DNA from: an uncultured Cellvibrionales bacterium | GTDB taxonomy: Bacteria > Pseudomonadota > Gammaproteobacteria > Pseudomonadales > Cellvibrionaceae | Reading direction: 5' to 3' | DNA: 64,000 bases | NCBI GenBank assembly: GCA_913020115.1 | Contig: CAJWBQ010000008.1 | Coordinates: 58,864 to 122,863 of the forward strand | In this document: positions 46,187 through 54,894 of the stretch, one piece after another | Numbering within the stretch: position 1 is the first letter of the stretch | Layout of the letters: the number at the start of each line of letters is the position of its first letter | Program-made: the position numbers and the translations under genes | Notes under the pieces: model-generated | Told to the model about the DNA's origin: nothing | What the model saw: the letters and a program-made list of their open reading frames with translations, nothing else | Database searches by the model: none

Positions 46187-46280
46187 AGGTATCAAATTAT
46201 TCTTGTCTTCGTTTCATACTGACGCTCCCCGATCCATACAGGGCGTGATCGCAGGCAACCTTCAGAATGCGGCCTTGGAG

Positions 46281-46299
46281 CTTCGCAAACTTAGCGAAG
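46281..46299. terminator. Weak hairpin between convergent genes
   Basis: CTTCGC-AAACTTA-GCGAAG forms a 6-pair stem between the hydrolase gene and the convergent reductase-like gene. There is no T tract directly after it, so terminator function is uncertain. Confidence 0.3.
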
Positions 46300-46318
46300 G
46301 ACCATTTTGAGTGAGGTA

Positions 46319-47545
46319 TTATTTATCAACTAACTCAAAAGTTAATCCGGCATGCGCCTCCAAACGAGTGATTAACTTGCTACCAAAGATGCTGGCAGGA
46401 GTCCAAAAACCACCGCCTTTCTCTTCCGCGCCAACATCGTTCGCTAAGCACAATGCTGCTTGTGCTAGCATTTTCCCTGTAGAGCCGTAGCCTGGGTCTT
46501 TATCACCCGTTACTTTTATTTCAATAATTTCCCCATCTTCAGTCTTTCCTAGATGACGAATGTCAAAGAAACCTTCCTCTTGCTCTTTCGGTGTTGGACC
46601 TTCTCCTGGCTTTGGCACTAGGTATTTTTCTAAAAACCAACGAGATGGTGCCATGGCCGCTAAGACTAAAAACGCTTTAATGCCAAAGGCCATGCCTTTA
46701 GCATTAAGCTTGCTGCCAGATTTGTTGCCGGTCAGCATTACCTCGGAATATTGAAAATCTTTACCGTAGGCATAGTTCATTAATGTGTTAGTACGAAAAA
46801 CTACGCGGGTATTAATGCCAGCCATAATAAATGGCGTTGTCCATGCATCAAATTCGGAATCAAAAAATACCGAACTGTTGTCCAAATTATTTTTGCTGTG
46901 TTGATTGGAGTCAGGGCAGATTAAATAGGGGTCTAATAATTTTTTCCGCAAACTTGGATCAATTATGGCTTCCTTTGCCAGGTTGATCACACTGGCAATC
47001 GTGCCTCCTGACGTTCCACCACGAATCTTTTTGACCGCCATTTTCGTTGCGGGTACGGCCTGGCCAAATCGTAACTGTGCCTGCTGCTGCAAAAAGTAAG
47101 CGCCCATATCTGAGGGAATCGAATCAAAACCGCAGCAGTTGATAATACGAGAACCCGACTTTTTCGCCTTCTCTTCATATTTTTTCAGCATGCGATCAAT
47201 CCACTGAACCTCCCCCGTCAGGTCAACGTAATCGGTGCCATTCTCAACACAAGATTTTATTAATGGCTCACCGTATAGCGCATAGGGGCCAACGGTCGAA
47301 ATGATGACCTTAGCTTGTCGACACAGAGTGTCCAGCGAGCGGCTATCGCCAGCATCAGCAATAATCACATCAATATCTTTAGTTTCAGTACTCGCTTGCA
47401 CCTGCGCTAGCTTGGCTTTGTTTCTACCTGCCAATGCCCACTTGATTTCACTTTTGCCTGTTAGGTGGCAACTTAAATATTGAGTGAGGATCTGGCCAAC
47501 AAAGCTGCTGGCGCCATAGACGATAATATCGTATTGCTTGCTCAT
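46319..47545 (-). CDS. Saccharopine dehydrogenase-like / trans-acting enoyl reductase family protein
   Basis: This protein of about 408 residues has an N-terminal Rossmann motif YGASSFVGQILTQYL, a conserved SCVENGTDYVDLTGEVQWIDRM stretch (in segments) and CCGFDSIPSDMGAYF, all typical of the family that includes mycobacterial trans-acting enoyl reductase and eukaryotic SCCPDH. Despite the name these rarely act in lysine metabolism; a lipid-related reductase role is likelier. The start is taken as the ATG at 47543-47545; ATGs up to 18 codons earlier are possible and none has a clear ribosome-binding site. Confidence 0.85.
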   Translation of the reverse strand: MSKQYDIIVYGASSFVGQILTQYLSCHLTGKSEIKWALAGRNKAKLAQVQASTETKDIDVIIADAGDSRSLDTLCRQAKVIISTVGPYALYGEPLIKSCVENGTDYVDLTGEVQWIDRMLKKYEEKAKKSGSRIINCCGFDSIPSDMGAYFLQQQAQLRFGQAVPATKMAVKKIRGGTSGGTIASVINLAKEAIIDPSLRKKLLDPYLICPDSNQHSKNNLDNSSVFFDSEFDAWTTPFIMAGINTRVVFRTNTLMNYAYGKDFQYSEVMLTGNKSGSKLNAKGMAFGIKAFLVLAAMAPSRWFLEKYLVPKPGEGPTPKEQEEGFFDIRHLGKTEDGEIIEIKVTGDKDPGYGSTGKMLAQAALCLANDVGAEEKGGGFWTPASIFGSKLITRLEAHAGLTFELVDK

Positions 47546-47589
47546 AAACGTCATCTTCATGTCTGTCTGCTGATAAACCAAATTGAAAT

Positions 47590-47754
47590 ATGCATTCAAT
47601 ACAGGATTTTTTAGCCGGCGGCCTAAACGATATTTTAGTTCTTAATGCATTGCAGGTATATGGCTGCTTAACTCAAGGAATGATAAAAGAGGTGGAAAAT
47701 GCCCTTGCTGAGCAAAGCTACGTGAAAGGCCCTCTTACCATCAGCGCATATTGA
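47590..47754 (+). CDS. Possible small protein (54 aa)
   Basis: An ATG at 47590 opens a 54-codon frame ending in TGA at 47752-47754. The product has an amphipathic helix-like stretch (LNDILVLNALQVYG), one Cys, and a charged second half (MIKEVENALAEQSYVKG). It lies divergent from the reductase-like gene in the 405-base gap before the HD-GYP gene. No ribosome-binding site is visible and no family is recognised, so it may not be expressed. Confidence 0.3.
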   Translation: MHSIQDFLAGGLNDILVLNALQVYGCLTQGMIKEVENALAEQSYVKGPLTISAY

Positions 47755-47950
47755 GGTAAGTTTCAAAGCGCAGTGCGAATAAAGGTCTCCTCTCCTGCTC
47801 TCATGCACTCCCCCGCCGAGCAGCTAATTATCGCTATACAAGGGCCTTACCACGTCGACATTCAGCTTCCGCATCGACGAATCAGAGACTACACTCAATG
47901 TGAAGCTTGCTCGTCGCTGTTTCTATATTCTGTTTCTAGGAGAATAACCC

Positions 47951-49987
47951 ATGGACCAACCCGCGCCCATTGTCGCCTATCGCGAAGGCCTTGAGCTTGC
48001 TTGGGTCCAGTCCTTGCCTGAGCACGGATTTTCTCCACAACCCCTCAAAAGACCCTCAGATTTAGCCAATACCGATATCGAGGTTGTAATTCTAGACTCT
48101 GTATTGTTGGAGCAATTTCCTCAGGCCCAGTGGCAACATAGATCATGCACGGCCTTACTCTTGGATGACGGCTGCAAAGATATCTTATTTGACAATAAGG
48201 CATGTAATAATAAACAGGTTGGCGCAATGGCCTGCCTGCGACTGCCAAAGTCTGCAAACACAAAGCAAATGCTGCAGGCTATACAATTTGCTGTCGACCA
48301 CACCAATTTATCGCGTCGAACCGAGCTTGCAGAAAATCAAAATCGTCTCACTGCGAATAGCCTCTCGCGATTAGTTCAGGTGGGTATCGCCCTCTCAGCC
48401 GAAGCTGATCTAGACTGCTTGCTTGAAAAAATACTAGCGGAAGGTCAGCAACTTGTTGGTTGTGATGCCGCATCGCTGTTTCTACTTGACACTCAGGAAA
48501 GCAATCCCCAATTGCAATTCAAGCTCACGCGCAACCAATCCCTAGACGTACCTTTTTCCGAGCATTGCCTACCTTTAGACAAGTCCTCTATAGCGGGGTT
48601 TTGTGCCTGCACGGGAGAAACATTACATATCGAGGATGCCTACTGCCTGCCCGAGAACTCACCCTACCGATTTAATCGTTCTTTCGATCAATCAATGGCT
48701 TATCGAACCGTTAACATTGTTGTGCTACCCATGGTGGATCAGAACGAAAAAGTAGTCGGAATTTTGGAGTTCATTAATCGCAAGCGCAATATATACGACA
48801 CCCTTGACATACCCTCACTAACCCCGGATCGTTTAATTCCTTTCGACGAAGAGGCCATCGATTTATTGCAAGCGATGGCCAGCCAAGCGGCGGTAGCCAT
48901 TGAAAAATCGCGTCTAATAGACAGTGTAAACAAACTTTTTGAAGGATTTGTGCAAGCCTCGGTCTTTGCGATTGAACGACGCGACCCTACCACCAGCGGA
49001 CATTCATTCCGAGTGGCTGACTTATGTGAATCTGTCGCCAGCGCGGTGGATGCTTGCGATGTGGGTGGATTCAAAGTTGTACGTTTTAATCACGATGATA
49101 TGCGCGAACTACGCTATGCCGCGCTCTTACATGATTTTGGCAAGGTCGGCGTGAGGGAACATATTCTAACGAAAGCCAAGAAGCTATCCCCCGGAAACTG
49201 TGAGCGGCTACGCTACCGGGTTGCGTTGGCCCAAGCCCAACTGCGCAACCAAACGCTGGAACAATTACTAAAACTATCTACCTCGAACAATGGTTTGTCA
49301 GACACGCTTCGACAAGAAATTGAACTCGCAAATGATCAGGATATTAAGCAGTTAAACGACTATCTCAATGTGATTTTACAAGCGAATGAGCCGACCGTGT
49401 TGAGTCGCGACGTACAAGGAAACTTGGAGCGAATAAAGTCACATCTGGTTAGAGATAGCCAAGGCACCCTGAGTGGCCTAATTTCAGAGAAAGAGTATCA
49501 AGCCCTACGCATAAAACGCGGCAGCCTCAGCGAGCCCGAACGCCTGGAAATTGAAGCCCATGTGCAGCACACCATCGATTTCCTAAGCCTCATTCCCTGG
49601 ACGCCGAATTTGAGTGGCATTCCTGGAATAGCGGGCGCGCACCATGAAAAACTGGATGGCAGTGGTTACCCCTACAATCTTTCGGAACAAAAAATACCCT
49701 TTCCTTCTCGCATCATGACAGTGTGTGACATTTTTGACGCCCTGACCGCCTCGGACCGCCCCTACAAACCAGCGATGCCGCTCGAGCGCGCATTGGACAT
49801 TCTCCGAGCCGAAGCCCAGAGAGGTATCGTTGACAAACAAATCGTTGAGCTATTTATAGAAGCCCGATGTTATACGGCCTTGGAGGGTCGTGAATATGGT
49901 TTTTCCCTGCCATGCCAGAGCAAAGACTCACAGTGGGTACACCACGTTTGTGATTACGACCTGCACAAGGCGCAAGATATTTTATAA
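47951..49987 (+). CDS. GAF and HD-GYP domain protein, probable cyclic-di-GMP phosphodiesterase
   Basis: This 678-residue protein has an N-terminal region (1-115) of uncertain fold with a receiver-like VVILD stretch, a GAF domain (about 150-315), and an HD-GYP domain. The metal-binding motifs are RRDPTTSGHS near 340, LLHDFGKVG near 393, EAHVQH near 540 and HHEKLDGSGYP near 562-572. The distance from HD to GYP is about 175 residues, far longer than the usual 60-70, owing to a helical insertion. It should hydrolyse cyclic di-GMP under control of a ligand or partner sensed by GAF. AGGAG lies eight bases before the ATG. It converges with the M48 operon. Confidence 0.88.
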   Translation: MDQPAPIVAYREGLELAWVQSLPEHGFSPQPLKRPSDLANTDIEVVILDSVLLEQFPQAQWQHRSCTALLLDDGCKDILFDNKACNNKQVGAMACLRLPKSANTKQMLQAIQFAVDHTNLSRRTELAENQNRLTANSLSRLVQVGIALSAEADLDCLLEKILAEGQQLVGCDAASLFLLDTQESNPQLQFKLTRNQSLDVPFSEHCLPLDKSSIAGFCACTGETLHIEDAYCLPENSPYRFNRSFDQSMAYRTVNIVVLPMVDQNEKVVGILEFINRKRNIYDTLDIPSLTPDRLIPFDEEAIDLLQAMASQAAVAIEKSRLIDSVNKLFEGFVQASVFAIERRDPTTSGHSFRVADLCESVASAVDACDVGGFKVVRFNHDDMRELRYAALLHDFGKVGVREHILTKAKKLSPGNCERLRYRVALAQAQLRNQTLEQLLKLSTSNNGLSDTLRQEIELANDQDIKQLNDYLNVILQANEPTVLSRDVQGNLERIKSHLVRDSQGTLSGLISEKEYQALRIKRGSLSEPERLEIEAHVQHTIDFLSLIPWTPNLSGIPGIAGAHHEKLDGSGYPYNLSEQKIPFPSRIMTVCDIFDALTASDRPYKPAMPLERALDILRAEAQRGIVDKQIVELFIEARCYTALEGREYGFSLPCQSKDSQWVHHVCDYDLHKAQDIL

Positions 49988-50860
49988 ATGACCTGGTGAA
50001 GTGCGAGTATTTAAAGAATAACGAGCAACCAGCACTTTACTATCTCCGCCCATATCATCGAGTGTCTGACTGGTTTTCTCTAGTGCAATGAGACGTTCCT
50101 CAAGTGGAGGATGACGTTTTAAAAACCCCGCCATAACCCGAACATCCGATTGAGAACCGGTAATATTTTGCAAAACGGAAGCGAAGCCATAGTGATCGTA
50201 TCCCGCTCGCGCCGCAATTTCGGCACCAAGAGAATCTGCAAACAGCTCATCTTTGCGGTCGAGTCCGCGCTGGTAAACATCCAATACCACACGGTCATAT
50301 TGACCAGTGATTTTGCTGCTGCGCGAACTACTTCGCTCATCATCTTGGTTTTTTTTGGCTTGCTGCCCCAACACCAACAAGTCGCTGATCAAGCCTTTGT
50401 TAGATTGGCTCTGCAGGGCATGAAGGTAGTGCTTTTCGGTAACATGGGCCATTTCATGGGCCAGCACGCCGGCCAACTCGGCTTCGTTGTAAATGTTTTC
50501 CATCATTCCCGTAGTAATGAAGACATAGCCTCCAGGTGCGGCGAAGGCATTCACTGTGGCACTGTCCAGCACCACAAAATGCCAAGGTAGCCCAGGCCTT
50601 GTACTGTGCCGAGCCAACCAATAACCCACCCGATTAACATAGTTTTGAATTTGGTCATCATGGGCAAGTGGTGCGATGGAAAATAGGGTTTTCGCGGTTC
50701 GTTCCCCCATCACAACTTCTTCTTCCTGTGTCTTTTCTCCTACATTCATTACTTTAGAGCCAACACCGGCTACACGGCCAAGATCGATGCCCTGCACTGT
50801 GACGCCGCAGGCCGTTACCCAGCAACAAAGCGTAAGCACAACAAATTTGAATGTATTCAT
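49982..50860 (-). CDS. M48 family zinc metalloprotease, lipoprotein
   Basis: This 292-residue protease has HEMAH (His135, Glu136, His139) and the third ligand in DRKDELFADSLG, as in BepA/LoiP-type periplasmic M48 proteases. The N-terminus ends in a lipobox VTAC (Cys18), so it is probably anchored in a membrane. The start is the ATG at 50858-50860 with a strong AGGAGG site; an in-frame TTG five codons earlier is rejected. It is the third gene of an operon with the adenylate cyclase and SH3 protein, 11 bases after the latter. It may cut misassembled outer-membrane proteins. Confidence 0.9.
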   Translation of the reverse strand: MNTFKFVVLTLCCWVTACGVTVQGIDLGRVAGVGSKVMNVGEKTQEEEVVMGERTAKTLFSIAPLAHDDQIQNYVNRVGYWLARHSTRPGLPWHFVVLDSATVNAFAAPGGYVFITTGMMENIYNEAELAGVLAHEMAHVTEKHYLHALQSQSNKGLISDLLVLGQQAKKNQDDERSSSRSSKITGQYDRVVLDVYQRGLDRKDELFADSLGAEIAARAGYDHYGFASVLQNITGSQSDVRVMAGFLKRHPPLEERLIALEKTSQTLDDMGGDSKVLVARYSLNTRTSPGHL

Positions 50861-50871
50861 CACTGCCCTCC

Positions 50872-51396
50872 TCAATCAAGGCTTTTCGGAACCACAACAG
50901 CCTGCCCAGAAAGCTCACCTTCCCGGGCAAATTTTTGAAGCTCTTCTTCGGTGGGCACAAAACGTTTTAGAGATTCCATTTCAACTTTCGGGCTATAATC
51001 CGATTTATCGAGTTTGCCTTCGGTGGCCCCCCGAATACCTGTGGCGGTACCACTGGCGGTGGCAACCGCTGCACTTTCGTCAATTAAACTGCTAATGAAA
51101 TTTTTCTGAGCTTCTTCGACCGAAACAAAGCGAACACTGAGCATACTCACCCAGCCTTCAGTTTGGTTAGGGAATCGCACTTGATACCAACCGCCTTTTC
51201 GCTTCAGCAAAAACAGTTCTCGATCTTTTGCAAGGTCTGTCAATTTTTTAGAGCTCGAGCTTGGCTCGAGAAACAAAACCGTATCACGAATGGTGATCGC
51301 GGCCTGTTCAGCCTGCGACATTGAACTGGCAAAAACAGAACTGATTAAAATACAAGAGCTTAAGAATGTGAGTAAAGTTATATTACGAAACAACAT
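50872..51396 (-). CDS. Exported SH3-domain protein
   Basis: This 174-residue protein has a signal peptide (about 1-23) and a bacterial SH3 domain (about 35-95: ITIRDTVLFLEPSSSSKKL, then GGWYQVRFPNQTEGWVSMLSVRFV, in segments), followed by a low-complexity region with Ala/Thr/Gly and a charged C-terminal tail. AGGAGG lies seven bases before the chosen ATG, which is inside the end of the cyclase gene. It probably binds cell wall or a partner protein in the periplasm. It links the cyclase to the M48 protease in one operon. Confidence 0.82.
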   Translation of the reverse strand: MLFRNITLLTFLSSCILISSVFASSMSQAEQAAITIRDTVLFLEPSSSSKKLTDLAKDRELFLLKRKGGWYQVRFPNQTEGWVSMLSVRFVSVEEAQKNFISSLIDESAAVATASGTATGIRGATEGKLDKSDYSPKVEMESLKRFVPTEEELQKFAREGELSGQAVVVPKSLD

Positions 51397-53272
51397 CAGG
51401 TTTCCTCCTAGGTTCATACACCCGGACAGGCTCTGTGCGTCCTTTCACTTGGAATTCGCCAAAGGCCTCGAAGTCAAATTTGGTTTTGGCCGCCTCCATA
51501 GTGCTTTCAGATACCAAGATGCAAGCTCGGTCTTTAGTTAAACCTTCTATACGACTGGCCAAATTTACACTGTCTCCAATAGCAGTATAATCATAGCGCT
51601 TGGAAGTGCCAACCATACCCACCACAGCGCGCCCCGTGTGTATACCTATGCCTATATTAAAATTCTTATAAGAAAATTCTTTTTTAAACGTTTCTAGATT
51701 ATCAACCATATCCAAGGCAGCAGAAATGGCACTCTCTTCTGGATTATCAATGGGCAAGGGCGCGCCCCAGAAGGCCATTACCGCATCGCCAATAAATTTG
51801 TCTACTGTGGCCTTATGACTGAATAAAGTCGCTACCTGATATTCAAAATAATGATTGAGCAAGTTGATTACTTCGTCGGGGGTGCGGGATTCCGACATCG
51901 AGGTAAAGCTACGAATATCAGAGAACAGCACGGTAAGCTCACAGTGTTTATTTTCCATTAACGCATTGGCATTACCACTAAGCATCAACTGCTTCACTAC
52001 CTCTGGATCAAGCAAATGGCTAAACAAATTGAGTGCCCTTCGATAATCGCGCCGAAAGTGCCTATAAAATGAGACGCCAAGACCGCAACTGAACAATAAT
52101 AAAATGATGACATGCCCCACAACTGGCAACAAAAGCCCCAAGAAAACCAGTGAATAATAGTAACTGCACATCAAGGTAATGATGCCCAAACCCACCCATA
52201 CGAGCCCGGCTTTCAAGCCAGAGCGATGACTAGCGACTATTGATACCAGCACCACGAGAAGGGACAAGATCAAGCTCAGGCCACTGGGTAACGGCTCTAG
52301 GGCACTTTTACTTAGAAAGTTGTCAATGGCTGTGGCGAGAATAAAGCTCCCGGGGTGCAGCTCACTGACAGGCGTTTTTTTTAGGTCGTGCAGCCCTAGG
52401 GCGCTGCTGCCCACAATTACGATTCGACCACCAAACCAGTCGGCGGGTACGGCAGCACTTTCGCCACGTGCCTGAGCCAAAAGTTTTACGTAAGACAAAC
52501 TGGGATAACTCATTGCCGCGGCACCTGCCCAATCCAATTGGATCTGACTTTCCGTAGGCAAATCAGCCCCAAGATCCCCCGCCACCCGCGCGGCCAGTGA
52601 ATGCATTCGCCACCCCTGCCAATCGCGGAAAACGGGATAGCGACGGGCAACACCATCACTATCCGCACTGTAATTGATTAAACCCATGCGCCAAAATTCG
52701 CTGGGAATGGCTTTCGGTAACAACAAGCTCGCTCTCGCTGCGGCGCGGCTTTGGGGCCCCGCTTGCAAGGCGACGCTTTTGGGGTAGGAGGCCAATAAAG
52801 GAGCCTGTGCGGGGTTTACCAGGGTTTGCTCCATAGCAGCGAGATAAACACGCTCGCTCGTCGCCAAGGTTTCAGCAAAGTAGGTATCGGCATCGGGCCG
52901 GTATAGATCGGGCTCACTGAAAAGCAAATCGAAGACAACAGCGGCAGGCGCCTGAGGCAACAGAAATTCCAGTAACTCCGCATGCACAGACCGTGGCCAC
53001 GGCCACTTCCCCACCATTGGAGCCATAGCATTCATACTAGTGTCGTCTATATCGATCACAACGATGCGTTCGTTGGCTGTCCGCTGTGACGCACGCACGT
53101 GCACCAACTGGTCGTTTAGGTCTCGTTGAACGCCTTCAAACCAGCCCAATTGCGACACCAAAGCGAGCGCTATTGATGCTGCAACCGTCAATATAAAAAG
53201 AGTCTTGGTGGGAAGCTGAATTGTGTTTGCCACCACACTGGCTCCGGAGGCTTCTAGTATTTCTTTTAGCAT
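51383..53272 (-). CDS. CHASE2-domain adenylate/guanylate cyclase
   Basis: This membrane signalling enzyme of 629 residues has an N-terminal membrane segment (about 25-45), an extracytoplasmic CHASE2 sensor (about 50-320, with VVIDIDDTSM and WPWPRSVHAELL), three membrane helices (about 325-400) and a class III cyclase domain (about 435-620). Metal-binding aspartates are in LFSDIRSFT and GDAVMAFWG; the substrate-binding region DYTAIGDSVNLASR is conserved, and a Lys precedes the second motif (VDKFIGD). It produces a cyclic nucleotide, probably cAMP, in response to an outside signal. It is first of the operon with the SH3 and M48 genes (14-base overlap with the SH3 gene). Confidence 0.92.
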   Translation of the reverse strand: MLKEILEASGASVVANTIQLPTKTLFILTVAASIALALVSQLGWFEGVQRDLNDQLVHVRASQRTANERIVVIDIDDTSMNAMAPMVGKWPWPRSVHAELLEFLLPQAPAAVVFDLLFSEPDLYRPDADTYFAETLATSERVYLAAMEQTLVNPAQAPLLASYPKSVALQAGPQSRAAARASLLLPKAIPSEFWRMGLINYSADSDGVARRYPVFRDWQGWRMHSLAARVAGDLGADLPTESQIQLDWAGAAAMSYPSLSYVKLLAQARGESAAVPADWFGGRIVIVGSSALGLHDLKKTPVSELHPGSFILATAIDNFLSKSALEPLPSGLSLILSLLVVLVSIVASHRSGLKAGLVWVGLGIITLMCSYYYSLVFLGLLLPVVGHVIILLLFSCGLGVSFYRHFRRDYRRALNLFSHLLDPEVVKQLMLSGNANALMENKHCELTVLFSDIRSFTSMSESRTPDEVINLLNHYFEYQVATLFSHKATVDKFIGDAVMAFWGAPLPIDNPEESAISAALDMVDNLETFKKEFSYKNFNIGIGIHTGRAVVGMVGTSKRYDYTAIGDSVNLASRIEGLTKDRACILVSESTMEAAKTKFDFEAFGEFQVKGRTEPVRVYEPRRKPDVVS

Positions 53273-53445
53273 AGTTTATTAGCGACAATAAGACAGCGAT
53301 CAATGTATTGAGGTCAATAGCGCCTGAATGCATATTTTCTACCATGCATGGCCTGTTTCTGTGTTCAGCACCACAATGGCTTACATAAAGCGGCCTCGTG
53401 CGTTAATCTGTAGGCTAAAAAAATAATGCATACAAGGTAATAAAA

Positions 53446-54750
53446 ATGACGATATTAGGGCAACCTCTAACGCTTCCCTGTGGCGCAGTGCTACCCAACC
53501 GATTAAGCAAAGCGGCTATGACCGAAGGTTTAGCAGACATAGAAGGTGTTCCCACTAATGCTCTAGAGACTTTATATGGTATCTGGTCTGATGGCGGAGC
53601 CGGTTTATTATTATCTGGGAACATACTCGTAGACGGGGATCATCTAGAGCGACCAGGCAATGTTATCATTGACAAGCACCCCGATGAAAAGATGAAAACC
53701 GCATTGGCGAGCTGGGCCAAAACGGCCACTCGAAATGGCAATCAATTTTGGGCTCAAATCAGTCACGCCGGCCGCCAAACGCAAACCAATGTCAACAAAT
53801 CTCCCAAGGCGCCTTCGGCCGTTAAGCTGGGTTTGCCTGGCGGCCAATTCGGCATGCCCACCCCTTTAGAAACCGCAGAAATCGAAGATATCATTTTGCG
53901 TTTTGCCGTGGCATCAAAAGCCGTTATTGACGCTGGTTTTACCGGTGTACAAATTCATGCCGCCCACGGATACCTGGTTTCTCAGTTTTTGAGCCCTCGC
54001 AGCAATCAACGCACGGACGAATATGGTGGCAATTTAGAAAACCGTGCGCGCTTTCTAATGTCTATTGTTAAGACGGTACGTATTGCGCTGGGACCCGAGG
54101 TACCCGTTGCAGTAAAATTAAACAGTGCTGACTTCCAAAAAGGTGGCTTTGACTTTGACGACAGCCTGCAAGTTGTACAATGGCTAGAAGAAGCAGGCGT
54201 CGATTTGGTGGAAATATCTGGAGGTACTTACGAGCAACCGAAACTCTTGGGCTTAGAGGGATTAGAAAAAGAAGAAGAACAAACCGTCGCCCACTCAACG
54301 TCAATGCGAGAAGCCTACTTTGTAGATTTTGCTAAAGCTATGCAAAAACATGTGACTATCCCGCTGATGGTAACCGGAGGGTTTCGACAGCGCGCCGTTA
54401 TGGAAAAAGCAATCAGTGAAGACAGTGCAAATGTAATAGGCCTAGGTCGCCCGATGTGCGTTGATACCGATGCCCCCAAACAATTACTGGAAGGCCGTGA
54501 CGAATTAGCACGCTTCGAAGATCGACTCCAATTGCTGCCAAACTGGCTATCGTTTTTAACAAAAATTGACATGATTCGCTCTATGTCGGCTTTTGCTACG
54601 CAGTTTTGGTATTACGCGCAGCTAGATTCACTTGGCCACACTGGCCAAACTGATCAGACAACAAGCGTATTTCAAGCCACGAAGAAAATCATGGCAGATC
54701 AGAAAAGCTGGCTGGCTCAGAGGGCAAGTTTTCGCTCGAGCCAGCTTTAA
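53446..54750 (+). CDS. Old Yellow Enzyme family NAD(P)H:flavin oxidoreductase
   Basis: This FMN-dependent oxidoreductase of 434 residues has the family pair of active-site histidines in QIHAAHGYLVSQFLSP and the stretches RSNQRTDEYGG and VTGGFRQR that bind FMN. It reduces activated double bonds such as 2-enoates or nitro compounds using NAD(P)H. An AAGG site lies eight bases before the ATG. It is a single gene between the cyclase operon (divergent) and a convergent protease gene. The C-terminal 60 residues form a helical tail longer than in classical OYE. Substrate unknown. Confidence 0.9.
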   Translation: MTILGQPLTLPCGAVLPNRLSKAAMTEGLADIEGVPTNALETLYGIWSDGGAGLLLSGNILVDGDHLERPGNVIIDKHPDEKMKTALASWAKTATRNGNQFWAQISHAGRQTQTNVNKSPKAPSAVKLGLPGGQFGMPTPLETAEIEDIILRFAVASKAVIDAGFTGVQIHAAHGYLVSQFLSPRSNQRTDEYGGNLENRARFLMSIVKTVRIALGPEVPVAVKLNSADFQKGGFDFDDSLQVVQWLEEAGVDLVEISGGTYEQPKLLGLEGLEKEEEQTVAHSTSMREAYFVDFAKAMQKHVTIPLMVTGGFRQRAVMEKAISEDSANVIGLGRPMCVDTDAPKQLLEGRDELARFEDRLQLLPNWLSFLTKIDMIRSMSAFATQFWYYAQLDSLGHTGQTDQTTSVFQATKKIMADQKSWLAQRASFRSSQL

Positions 54751-54894
54751 TATATTTGCGGACGTGTCACTAACCCTATCACCAATACCGATAATAAAAA
54801 CCGGCTCTAGGAGAATCTGTTTTATTGTCGGTAGCTTATGGACTTGGCGCCACCGGCAGTCCTCTAGTAAAAAACCGACGAATTGGAAAATTAC

